Position numbers and translations under genes: made by a program. From positions 1,054,001 to 1,118,000 of the forward strand of contig OZ345369.1 in the NCBI GenBank assembly GCA_977006965.1: a stretch of DNA of 64,000 nt. The letters are read 5' to 3'. Below, piece by piece: positions 21,532 to 31,215 of the stretch (positions within the stretch are counted from its first letter, which is position 1; the number at the start of each line of letters is the position of its first letter). The notes beneath the pieces were generated by a model. That model was not told the origin of the DNA. It saw only the letters and a list, made by a program, of their open reading frames with translations, and searched no databases. This stretch comes from Phymatolithon calcareum (Eukaryota > Rhodophyta > Florideophyceae > Hapalidiales).

Positions 21532-21630
21532 CGCCTTTTCAAGACGCCTCTGCACCACTTAGGCTCCGCTCAGTATTTAATATTGCTCACCAGCGACTGT
21601 TGAGTGGTGGAGAGGCGTCTTGAAAAGGCG
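21532..21630. repeat. Long inverted repeat, 28-bp arms with 43-nt loop
   Basis: CGCCTTTTCAAGACGCCTCT plus eight more bases (21532-21559) is repeated in inverse at 21603-21630 with one mismatch. RNA from here would form a strong hairpin. It lies 60 bp beyond a MITE and about 440 bp upstream of the FAD4-like gene. It could be a small foldback element. Confidence 0.85.
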
Positions 21631-22071
21631 CATTCTATGCCAAGTGGCTCCAATCGCCGTTTCGAGATCTATGATTGGATAACATCTGAAGGAGCAAATT
21701 TGTAGTCACCAACGATTTTCTCGACAAGCACCGCGGTGTTTAGCCCATTTGCCCCCGAACAAAACAGTTCGAATTTGAACCGACTATGAGTATTACTGAA
21801 TCTTGCAGCTCAGATTCACCTCACCATTAGTTTCCATTCACTCCGCCACTGAACCACAGGCGCTCAATTGTGTGTCTCTTTGCCACTGCAGAATAAAATC
21901 AGTTCGCTGCTTTCGTACTCCCCACACGTCCTCTTTAGCCCTCTCCCATGATACAAAAACCCTTTTGTACGGACTCCCGCGCTCCTCATATGTCAAAGCA
22001 AGGCATGACTTTGAGAATCTTTCGGAACCCCACACTCAGTCTTGCTTCGTTGTGCTCTCTCCTCCCGCGAA

Positions 22072-23001
22072 ATGCCTTCACTCCAACATCCCGTTGCATT
22101 TAGCATCTCGATTGCCCCGCGTGACCTGAAACCATCTCGAAGGAAATCACGACGAACCCCATTCTTTCTGACCACAAGATGGGTACCGAGAGCGGTCCAG
22201 AAAGTGCCTGTGCGGACCCCGCTCAAACTCGTCGTGGTGCCCTGGAAGAACCAAGTCGCACAGTCAAAGCAACAAGCGAAGCGTCCATCAAAACAGCCTG
22301 AATTCCAAGTCGGCGGTGACTTTGCCGAAAGCACCGCAATTCAGCAACTTAAGGTCACCTTATTCTTTACACTCTCTGCGATGATGGCAACGAAAATATT
22401 CTTGGAAATCAACGATCTGCCCACCGCAGTCCAAGCCTTCTGCACCGCACTTTTTGGGTATATTTTCGCCGATTTTGGAACTGGCGTGTACCACTGGGCT
22501 GTAGACAATTACGGCTCCGCCGACACGCCGGTATTCGGATATCAAATTGCCGCGTTCCAGGGACACCACAAGGCACCGTGGACGATTACCAATCGAGCGT
22601 TTGCCAATAATCTCCATCGTCTCACTGATCCAACCTCACCGCAGATGTTGTTCTTGCTATTAGCCAACTTTCCGGTAGGGGTGGAGGCGTTTGCTGCCTC
22701 CGCATTGCTTTTTATTGTGATCTCGCAGGAGTTGCATCGACAGGCACATCTTACTCGGGCGGGATTTGTCGTGCAAATTTTGCAGAGAATGGGGCTTGTT
22801 GTTTCCAAGAAGATGCACTTGCGACATCATTTAAGTCCATTTGGGGATAACTATTGCATAGTGTCTGGTATATGCAATGGAATTCTGGACGATAACAAGG
22901 TGTTCCGCAGACTTGAAGCGATTGTGTACAGACTCAATGGCGTAGAACCTATTTCATGGAAGCTGGACCCAAAACTGAAAGAAGAAGCCCTGATGTTATA
23001 G
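22072..23001 (+). CDS. FAD4/TMEM189 (CarF)-type fatty-acyl desaturase, probably plastid
   Basis: 309 aa from the second Met (319 from 22042). The first 70 residues are rich in Arg, Ser and Pro without acids, like a plastid transit peptide. The core belongs to the TMEM189_B/Kua domain, with hydrophobic segments and the His clusters GVYHWAVDNYG, QGHHKAPWTIT, QELHRQAHL and LRHHLSPFGDNYC that bind the di-iron centre. Plant FAD4 makes trans-3-hexadecenoic acid in plastid phosphatidylglycerol; the animal and bacterial relatives are plasmanylethanolamine desaturases. The transit-like leader favours the FAD4 role. Single exon. The start cannot be decided between the two Met. Confidence 0.85.
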   Translation: MPSLQHPVAFSISIAPRDLKPSRRKSRRTPFFLTTRWVPRAVQKVPVRTPLKLVVVPWKNQVAQSKQQAKRPSKQPEFQVGGDFAESTAIQQLKVTLFFTLSAMMATKIFLEINDLPTAVQAFCTALFGYIFADFGTGVYHWAVDNYGSADTPVFGYQIAAFQGHHKAPWTITNRAFANNLHRLTDPTSPQMLFLLLANFPVGVEAFAASALLFIVISQELHRQAHLTRAGFVVQILQRMGLVVSKKMHLRHHLSPFGDNYCIVSGICNGILDDNKVFRRLEAIVYRLNGVEPISWKLDPKLKEEALML

Positions 23002-23028
23002 TTTAGGGGGCGTTGAGTAGCGTATTAG

Positions 23029-23622
23029 ATGCTAACATGCTATAGACTAAGGACAAAGGACATTAAACAATTTTTCAAATTCCCGGACTACTCCACATCA
23101 ACGAACACATCCAATGTTACAAAATTCCCCGTCCACCTGTATTTTGCTCTCTTGTTAGCACTGATTGGCTTCATAGTAGAATCGATGTGTGCGTCGGATC
23201 AGCAAGATTCTTGCTTGAATCTTGATTCACGGATGAGGATCTATGAGCACGCGAAAATGTTTGTTATCCAAAATAGCGCTTCACTTATCAATCATTGGTC
23301 GCAACTATTGTGCCACCAATTCCTGCTAGAGCCAGATCTTCACAGGGAAAGTGGAAAAGGATTGCATCCGAAGTTAGTAGAATATACATTCGCACTGAAT
23401 ATATCATCTTGGAATTATCCTTCCTCCCTATTTGCACGCTTATCCCATGGAATTCAGCCGAAAGTGCTGACTTCTGGCTTCTCACCAGTGCATTGTGGAA
23501 TTGAAATGGACAGAGAGAGGCAATTCCATTTTGGAAAAACTACTCTTCATAACCGTGGCCACCCTCCCGCATCCGTTGCGCAAAGGCAGCAGACTGCATT
23601 TAGAGCTCATGCCCATTCCTAA
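23029..23622 (+). CDS. Hypothetical protein, 197 codons
   Basis: An uninterrupted frame 28 bp after the FAD4 stop, with one hydrophobic stretch near residues 40-55 (YFALLLALIGFIVESM). No known domain is recognised, and the remainder is not clearly protein-like. It may be a chance frame. Confidence 0.25.
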   Translation: MLTCYRLRTKDIKQFFKFPDYSTSTNTSNVTKFPVHLYFALLLALIGFIVESMCASDQQDSCLNLDSRMRIYEHAKMFVIQNSASLINHWSQLLCHQFLLEPDLHRESGKGLHPKLVEYTFALNISSWNYPSSLFARLSHGIQPKVLTSGFSPVHCGIEMDRERQFHFGKTTLHNRGHPPASVAQRQQTAFRAHAHS

Positions 23623-23813
23623 TTGAAACAACGGCTCTAACAAGGGATTCACTTGATATTTGTTGCTCTGCTGGGAGAACAGTTTAGAATTCGATTTTGT
23701 CCGTGCTTTCCGGATGCCGAACAGTTCTGGCGTGTGCCAACGCCATCATCGCACGTATCGGACGTGTTGGTAGCTCCGCTATTAACGTCAGCAGCAGAAC
23801 AAATTTGAGGTAG

Positions 23814-24122
23814 ATGTATGGCGAGAGAGTGAGGCAGCATCTGCAATTGAAAATACCCCGGGAAGTAACAGAGGATCGTCTGGTGTGGGTCTTGGAGACC
23901 CAGTACGTGCCGTTGCTCCTAGTTTGGTTCCGGAAACACGCGACTCTTCTCGGTCATACAGCTTTTTCGCCCCCTGGTCTCACTACAAAAACGCCGAGGA
24001 AGGTGCGCCGGAACAGGGGTGGAACAGCCTTGGGAAGAAAGAGGTGGCACTTTGATGAACTCTGCTTAGGAGATTTGATTTCATTGCGCGGCACAGTGAG
24101 CCGCGAAGAGCTGTTCTGGTAA
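23814..24122 (+). CDS. Hypothetical protein, 102 codons
   Basis: Frame beginning MYGERVRQHLQLKIPREV and ending in an acidic helix-like DELCLGDLISLRGTVSREE. It reads somewhat like protein but has no recognised family, start context or neighbours to support it. Could be an exon or a transposon scrap. Confidence 0.25.
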   Translation: MYGERVRQHLQLKIPREVTEDRLVWVLETQYVPLLLVWFRKHATLLGHTAFSPPGLTTKTPRKVRRNRGGTALGRKRWHFDELCLGDLISLRGTVSREELFW

Positions 24123-24429
24123 CACTTTGGCTGGACCTATTTAATGTCTACGACACTACTGGTATCTTGACGGCAAAGCCCACAGCTTTCCTTAGAGTGT
24201 GCGAATTATTGTTCTGGCTCTTACATAGAGCAATCCCAGAGAGCCCTATCTATGCGTTTACATGCTGAGCCCTGTCAAATGTGGGCGTTGACGCCTTCCC
24301 CTTGGACATGCTAAGGACTCCGAATCAGGGCCCTTGGCGGACATTTTAGGGCGTGGGTGAACATGCGGCGTGAAAGGATGTGGCGATGATTTTCTCTTAC
24401 ACTCTGCCTACAGCATATTACCATGCCCA

Positions 24430-25590
24430 CTATAACCATCCACGCCGTCTAAACCACATGACCATTAATACTACCATACAGACCACAATTACCAAAAAAG
24501 TCAGGTAGGAATACCGTCCGCTAAGTTCTGGCATATTCTGGAAATTCATCCCCTCCAAGCCTGTGAGAAAAGTGAGTGGAACAAAGATTGTCGTCACAAC
24601 CGCAATCTTCTGCATAATCTCCTGCATTCGGTTATTCTGCGCCCCAAGATAGATATCCAGAAGGGAGTGTGCAGCATCCCTGTGAATCTCAACCACGTCT
24701 AGGACCTGTATGACGTGATCAAGAACGTCGCGAAAATAGAGCCGTGAATCACAATTGGGGAACGGGACAAGGCTAAGTCTTGTGAGACACTTACGAAAGG
24801 GCCATACCCGCCGTCGCAACGCGAGCATGCCCCTTTTGGCGCCTGCTATTCGCTTCACTATGTCTTTCCCCGCCCCAAGATCCGCATCTCCGAGCAGAAG
24901 AGCCTCAACCTCGTCCAGCTCGTCGCTTTCGCGCTCGAGCGCGGGATAGAAGCGGTCGACCATCACCGTGATAGCGACACATAAGAGATGTATCACCGAA
25001 TGCCTTCTCACGTCATCAGTATTCCCCTGCACAAGCGCCAAAATACGAGCCCGAAATTCTTCAGCTCCACCGTCATTTGTGCCATGCAAGGTAAGCACCA
25101 GATTTTGACCGACGTCCACGAAAAAGGCAACCTGGCTGAATTTGAGCACCTCACCGTCATCCGCCTCGGATGGTAACGGAGCATGGCAAACCAGAAGCAC
25201 CTGCGCTGCGTCAAACACCTCGAGTCGTGGCGCGACGCCCTCGTTTAGGGCCGCGTCCGCAGGAAGGGATGGGACGTTGAGCAGGCGCCTAATGCGATCG
25301 ATCTCGCCCGCACATGCGCCCTCGACAGATACCCATCGCGCGGGTGCGGCGCGTGGGTCGGTGACAGGGAATTGCGCGAGCGATTGTAAAGGGAGGTGTT
25401 CGATGACGCGTTCGACTCCATAATCGACAACATGAATGCGGCACGCATCCGGCGTGACGGTGACTTCCTTAGGTCCTGCGTTTCTGCCCTCGCAGCTGCC
25501 GTAGCGCGGGACAGTGCCTGCGAGCAGGCGGTCGACCAGAGGAGCGGCGGCGCGTTGGGTGGGCCGGTGCCCAGAGCGATTGCGCGCCAT
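24430..25590 (-). CDS. CorA-family divalent cation (Mg2+/Co2+) channel
   Basis: 386 aa from the first true ATG at 25590; the frame continues upstream only to a GTG. A long cytosolic N-terminal domain (residues 1-320) with conserved helical parts (SHLLCVAITVMVDRFYP-like, DELDEVEALLLG) leads to two C-terminal membrane helices joined by the signature GMN (LEGMNFQNMPEL, about 347-349). CorA forms pentameric channels that admit Mg2+. The sequence resembles prokaryotic-type CorA and not the mitochondrial MRS2/ALR form. It has no obvious targeting peptide and is more GC-rich than its surroundings, so bacterial origin is possible. Its start is 281 bp from the end of a Fanzor unit. Confidence 0.88.
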   Translation of the reverse strand: MARNRSGHRPTQRAAAPLVDRLLAGTVPRYGSCEGRNAGPKEVTVTPDACRIHVVDYGVERVIEHLPLQSLAQFPVTDPRAAPARWVSVEGACAGEIDRIRRLLNVPSLPADAALNEGVAPRLEVFDAAQVLLVCHAPLPSEADDGEVLKFSQVAFFVDVGQNLVLTLHGTNDGGAEEFRARILALVQGNTDDVRRHSVIHLLCVAITVMVDRFYPALERESDELDEVEALLLGDADLGAGKDIVKRIAGAKRGMLALRRRVWPFRKCLTRLSLVPFPNCDSRLYFRDVLDHVIQVLDVVEIHRDAAHSLLDIYLGAQNNRMQEIMQKIAVVTTIFVPLTFLTGLEGMNFQNMPELSGRYSYLTFLVIVVCMVVLMVMWFRRRGWL

Positions 25591-25870
25591 GCGCGAGTCA
25601 ATGCCAGGGTCGTGGCATGGGAGAGACAGATGCCCTGTGACCTTGTTGGTTACGGTGCCGTTACAGGAGTGTGAACATTTCGCCACGGACGTAAAGCGAG
25701 CAACCTATTAACGAGGGTGCCAAACGCGGAACGGGCATTCTGTCCAGAATCTGGACCTGGACTCCAGATCCTAATTCATGATGATATCATCATATTCTGT
25801 CATACAACCAAACTGATAGGATCGATCCAATTTGTGCAGCTGTGCATTTCAAGATTTTCGGAAAGTTGTA

Positions 25871-26012
25871 ATCAATAGCTGTTTATTGCCCTCTAAAGGC
25901 AACAGTATTGCTCCCCTTGTAAACAAGAGTTAAGAGCAACCCGTATGAACACGGTAGAGGCACTAGACATACTTATGCATGCCAGCTAATAAACAGAAAA
26001 ATAGTGGGACGA
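25871..26012 (-). ncRNA. Candidate Fanzor omega RNA, copy 1
   Basis: Same hairpin-rich 142-bp segment as in copy 2 (see 42659-42800), between the original Fanzor stop and the element end. It differs by at least one base near the end (CAGCTATT against CAGCTGTT). If transcribed past the element, the guide would be the flanking sequence starting TACAACTTTCC. This copy could still supply RNA to the intact protein of copy 2. Confidence 0.5.
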
Positions 26013-28590
26013 CTACGACCTAGACAGATACTCCGGACGCTCTTTTCCTAAAAGCATGTGGACACCACATGTTCCTATGTTGCGCGCGGCGTTCACGTCC
26101 CTGTCAATGTCGCCCACGCTGCAGGAGTTCTCGCCCGGTGCACTGTTTGGACAGTGTAGCACACGAAAACCTTTGCCCTTTTGCATAGGCATCCCACATC
26201 CATGACAACGTGCAGACGTCCGGAACTCGTCCGTCAGAACCACAGGGCACATCTTCGCTAAAGCTCGAATGAGCTTTTTCCGCGGAGTAGGACCGCTTTC
26301 CCCAAACCTCAGCATTGCCGAAGAAAACGACCCGGGGACGACCGTACAGCTCCTTCTTCTTCCGCCTCTTCTGTTCGCCCTTCAACCGCCGCAGCTCTAT
26401 TTGTTCCTCGTCGAACAATAACGAGGATGCAAGGTGATGGATCGCTCTTTGCCCGGCACGGAAACGCGCAAACCGCTTTTGTCGCCGCAGGGGACTTAGA
26501 AGTTCCTCCATCATGATGGGCAAAGTCTCGTGAACGACCGTGGCGTACGCTCGCGCTTTTCCGGCCTCCTTCAGCGTCACCTCGCTAAATCGCTGCACCG
26601 CAGTTCGGTACGCAGGGTCGTTTTGTCGCCTGGTCGCTTCAAAATTCTGCGCATTGATAGATAAGTTCTCACGACGGAACTTCTTCGTCGGAAAGCTGGT
26701 ACCAAACTGCGCGAATGCCGACGACTTGAAGTCGCGAGCTGGAAAGTTCATTGTTGCTCTTGCCGTCGTGGCCACTTCGACCAGACCGGGGTCGAGACCG
26801 ATAGCGATGATTTCGCCCCTTAGATCTCGGGGAACCGGTTTCGCGCCCTTGAACACACCCTTCGTATGCTTTTTGACGTCGTACGCGCCGGAGATCTCTC
26901 GGTAGCCTTTCTTGTGGAGCACGTCAAGACCGGTGGGTACTCGGCTTGCCCGCGTGTCTTCTATTGTGGCCAAGACGACCTTCACCTGAAGGCCGTCCGT
27001 GGTTATGGAGTTCACTAGCCACGGTATGGGCATCGAAGGGTCCCGTTTTATCTTCTCGTACGCCCGTTTGTTGAGCGTCCAGGCACTCGACGAGAGCACA
27101 GGTATGCCCTTCCGCAGTCGGCGTGAAAGTTTGAGCACTTTCCGGCGGTTCTTTCGCGATTTGCCCGAGGTCTTCCGTGGAACATCAATATTCCGTCGCA
27201 CTGTTTCCTTCGTATGGAAGCTGAAACAAGAGGTCCACCAAATTCTGGAATTCCGAGGAAGATGAGGAACCCCAACACTGTTGAGCAACGTGATGAGTGA
27301 CTCGCGGTCGTACTGCACGAAAGCCCTGGTCAAAGTGAACTTGGGGAGCAGGTGAAATGACGGCGGAACCATATCAAACCCGGGGAATGTTCGGCTGCCG
27401 AGAAGTGCCTCCCTGCACAGCTTGACCATTTTCACGAGTCGGTGTCCGTCGTCAGGATTGAAAGGAGCGTCATTATCCAACCACTTTGGACGTAGAAGTA
27501 TGGCACTCCGAGGCATCTGAGCTTTATAGCCCTCCTTGGACGACGAGAGCTTAACAATCGGTTGTCGACTGTTGACCCACTGCAAGACTTGGCGTTTGTT
27601 TTCCAAAATCGCAGCATCGCGTTCCCTGAACATGTGCGTCAGTCGTAACATGCAAGAAAAATTGCTCTTCTGCTGGTACTGGAAGTTGTCGAACTCTTCC
27701 GGTGGCGTCGTGGTGTTGCGCTTTTTCGGCGGTGTGCGCATTGGGCTGAATTCTTGTCGGTATTCTTGGACGACGTCGAGCAGCGGTTCCGGCCAGTTTT
27801 CGAGACGGTTATGCGGTTCCGGCCACTGTTTCAGACGTTCAGGATCACAAAATTTTGTAATTAATTCGACCGGGCGATCGTCATCCGAGGTCGTACAGCA
27901 TTCAAAAACCACTTTGCTGGCGTTTTGTATGTCCTTTTGGAAAGTGTCCCAATTGACCGCCAGGTGGTGAAGCCTTTGCGCCAAGAGGCACTTTAAATGT
28001 AAAAGTGATCGACGGCTAAATTCTTCGGAGAGATGCCTCTTCATGGCCGTTAGCATTTGCGTGGACAGCGAGGTGGAGACGCATCGCTGCGGAAAGTGCG
28101 AAAGGGAGTCGATGGCCGACTGCTGCACTGGGTTCTCCTGCACGTATCGCTGGAAATGAAGTCGCACAGGTTCCACGTCCGTTTTTTTCCATCTTCTTTC
28201 GGCGTCAGCGCGTACGCCTCGGTTGGCGAAACGCAGAAACAGCGTTGATATAAACCAATTTTCAAACACCAGTTCGTGCGAAATGTCAGCAGGCTTGTCG
28301 TCCGCGAGGACATTGAGGTACACGGAGACGATATGCCGGAGAGTACCGAGCGTTTTGGCATGCTCGTCCATGGCGGCAAGTATCTTCTCGCGGTTCTGCA
28401 TATCGGACCGAATGCATGCGTCCGCGGAGGACGTTACGGTCATGGCCCTTAACCTTCTCTTGGCCTTCGGAATCTTGCGTATCGACGCAAATTCTTGCAG
28501 ATCGTTGTTCGCGGCGATGGTGCGCCTTTTCTTCTTCGGCACACCATCGCCATCATCGCCGTCGCCGGCAGGTGTGGCGACGACATCCAT
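26013..28590 (-). pseudogene. Fanzor (TnpB-like nuclease), frameshifted copy
   Basis: From the ATG at 28590 the frame matches the intact copy (40046-42658) up to the FFGNAE motif. A 5-bp loss (TACAG between AG repeats, near 26311) then shifts the frame, and translation ends out of frame at 26104. The lost end, still readable in the other frame (26013-26315), holds the CHGC...C...C zinc ribbon and the final RuvC aspartate (DRDVNAARN). The product would keep the N-terminal domain, the PKKKRR nuclear signal and RuvC-I Asp but cannot cleave. It could still bind RNA or DNA, or be inert. It also lacks the tandem WPEPHKRLEN repeat of copy 2. Confidence 0.9.
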
Positions 28591-29299
28591 GTCCCACCCA
28601 GAGTTCGGTGGTCTCTGGGCTGGTGGTTAGGTTGTGGAGTGGTCGAGTGTAGCTTCGGTAGGTAAGCATTGACATGGACTTTATATAGATGGTACTAAAA
28701 ACTCAGCCAACGAGTCATCCATCATGGATGGTAAGGACTCTCGTGGTTGTAGCATTATACTGCATCCTGTTTCTCTGCGTATCTCGCAAAGAGACAGTGA
28801 GGCAATTGTCGCGTGAGACTGTACAGGGCGAGAACACTGCTGTGAACACGTTCCATCAAGAGTTTCGAAACCAGGGCGCTCTGAGTGGCCGTACGCTTAT
28901 CATCTGTGTTGAAAGGTTGGTCTAGATAAAGTATTGGTGTTTATTCGTTCGTGTTTTTGTTATTTTTTGACTTGACCTTAGCTAAACTTGAGGTTCGGGG
29001 GTCCGGGCCTATCTATTTAAACGAATGCTACTATTCCTGGGGATTCTACATTGTCTTGTGTTGCGGGGTACAGTGATCACGCGCGACAAGGATGGATGAA
29101 AATCGGATAAATGTATGAGAATGCCGTAGATGATAGATACATCAAGACACACAGTCGCACGGGACAAACTGTAGAGCATGTGATGGTTCATCACGTCTCC
29201 GAATAGAGGCGGGCCCAATGAGGAAAAACAATTAGGACAAGAATCCACGAAGCAAGACGTAAACCATTCCATTTTTTCGAGCAATACCAAGAAGGAAGC

Positions 29300-29665
29300 A
29301 TGATCAACAACCACGACTGTCTGCTCCTTTACGAGCTAAGCAACTCGGCCCTCTTTTGTAATGCTACTGCCAATAAAGGAATCGCCTCTGGTATTAAACC
29401 CATTGGCGATATAGGTCACTTTCGCTTGAAGAAGTGGTACACTTTTGTCAGGCCTTGTGCAGTGCCCTGTGTCGAGGCCTACAAAGTTTCCAACAAGCTA
29501 AAAGTCCATTGTTATGTGCTCGTCCCAAGCTACGCTCATCACGATGGAGCGACTTTGCAATCTAGATCTAACTACAACTACGCGAAAGACAGCGATGCAG
29601 CGCATAGACACACGAGAGTCACGTGCCCGTATGGCCCATCAGATCACTTACTACGAGCAGCATGA
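29300..29665 (+). CDS. Unknown open frame in the Fanzor unit, copy 1
   Basis: A 121-codon frame transcribed away from Fanzor; the identical frame is at 38971-39336 (minus) in copy 2. The first 50 residues (ELSNSALFCNATANKGIASG, HFRLKKWYTFVR) read like protein. From about 29550 an overlapping frame (to 29744) is the better reading (RESRARMAHQITYYEQHDY). This suggests a spliced gene. No family is recognised; no transposase motif is seen. Confidence 0.3.
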   Translation: MINNHDCLLLYELSNSALFCNATANKGIASGIKPIGDIGHFRLKKWYTFVRPCAVPCVEAYKVSNKLKVHCYVLVPSYAHHDGATLQSRSNYNYAKDSDAAHRHTRVTCPYGPSDHLLRAA

Positions 29666-30450
29666 CTACCGCGATCCAAGTTGTGCGGCGTACAGTCGCG
29701 AGAGGAAAAACGGGCAAGCTTCACAACTAGCTTCACAACTGTGAGCGCACCGACTCCCAGTGTATGTTAGATGAGGGGGATTCCTCCAGCTTCGATCTCT
29801 CCTGGATTTTATAGCCGTTGGGAGGGGCTGGCTTCTCAGCTGAGAATTACATCTGAGATCCGTTTTTTGTATGATTCATCTCCATATTTTCAAACTACAC
29901 TACCGTAAATGCGTGAGCCAGTGCAAATGCACGTTTGCTCATTCTCAACTTGCGATTTTGACCGTCGACGCGCAATTGCACCAGCCACAAAGAGGGGCTG
30001 CGATAGGGTTTGGACCATGATGGCGCGAGAATTGTGCTCGGGATGGGAGGGAGGAGGAAAAAGCGGTCTTATGTCGCGGCCGTCGTAAATTCGCGGGATC
30101 GGCGAGGCTATATGCAGCATCTGATTCGTGCTCCGTCGACTGTGATCTCCCGCCTACGCTCCATGACATGCTCGAATTTTATCCAGAGCTCCACGTTTCC
30201 CTAATGCGGCGAATACCGTATTGAAGACGACGACGGATGGTGTGTGTTTGTAGGCTCGGACATTTAGATTGACAAGATCGAGACGCGAAATACCCGAACC
30301 AGTTCTGTTCGCACCATTCCTAACCTGGGAATAAGTGTCAGGTATCTTCCAGCCAGTGGGATCAAGTGCATCCGAAAATGGGGCCGCCCTGCTTTCTCCG
30401 TCGTCGTTCAACAATTTTCAATAGCTGCTCTTTTTCGCGTCCGCGCACAG

Positions 30451-30885
30451 CAGTCTAGGGAGAATCAGGGAGCTGGAGGTGGGATTTCTTAGAGCATTGG
30501 ACTTGCCGTGTCACGTGTCGAAGGAGGTGTGTGAACGAATGGTGCGTAAAACAACGGCAACATTTGACTTTGGGCGAATGAGTAAATGGCGAAAGCAGCC
30601 GAGGAGTTTGTTCTTAGCGACACAGACCGTTTTGAAGGTATGTACTCTGACCTCGACGAACCTCTGAAGGTGATGATAGGGCACGGGCATGAGCTTGAAC
30701 ATGAGCTGGCAACAGTTGATTTGTTTTCATAGACGTTGACTCGTTTGAAGATTTGATCCTCCACAGCTACGTCAAGAATGAGGTGGAGAGCGCGGCCGAT
30801 GCCAAGTTGCAGAGGGCCATATCAGATTTGAGATTGAGACGTAATATTTCTAGATGGTTCTCTTTTTGTAAACTCATTTTCTAAA
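30451..30885 (+). other. Probable exons of a cargo gene at the unit's left end, copy 1
   Basis: After an acceptor-like CCGCGCACAG the frame RIRELEVGFLRALDLPCHV runs to about 30585. It continues, one frame over, as MAKAAEEFVLSDTDRFE (30586-30637). A 95-bp GT-AG intron (GTATGT...TTCATAG, 30638-30732) would join this to DVDSFEDLILHSYVKNEVES and on to RRNISRWFSFCK at the element end, stopping at 30885 in host DNA. The shift at 30585 needs one base and is present in both unit copies. Acidic, helical, unknown function. Confidence 0.35.
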
Positions 30886-31215
30886 TTTTGAACTCTCAGT
30901 TTGTCGAAGTATATTCGTCTCCACAATAGTGAGGCTAAAAAGCCGACGCAGGATCGCAGAATCTATATTGCGTTGATCGTGGCACAGGGGCGTGATAGAG
31001 GTATCAAGTTCTGAACAATGTCCATTCTCGGGTTCGCGATCCTTTCAATCAGGCTTTACGAAAAATACCAAGAAAACTAAAGTGGTGTTACACGGCTGCC
31101 GTATTAGTAGTTCACGACACGTGTGCAGGCGCTTTAGTGAACTGTTCTTCTCACCTGGCAGCTGAAACATGAGCATCTCTTCGGCAACTGAATATCCGAC
31201 CGTGCTATGTTTCTG

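Larger units (their letters stand above)
25871..30872 (-). mobile_element. Fanzor-bearing mobile unit, copy 1 (5002 bp)
   Basis: Read on the minus strand it starts TTTACAAAAAGAGAACC and ends AAACAGCTATTGAT. It is nearly identical to 37764-42800 over the whole length; the 35-bp length difference is fully explained by a 30-bp and a 5-bp indel in the Fanzor gene. Flanking sequences of the two copies are unrelated, so these bases are the unit's ends. No inverted ends or target duplication can be seen. The Fanzor pseudogene occupies the right half and divergent unknown frames the left half. Confidence 0.85.
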
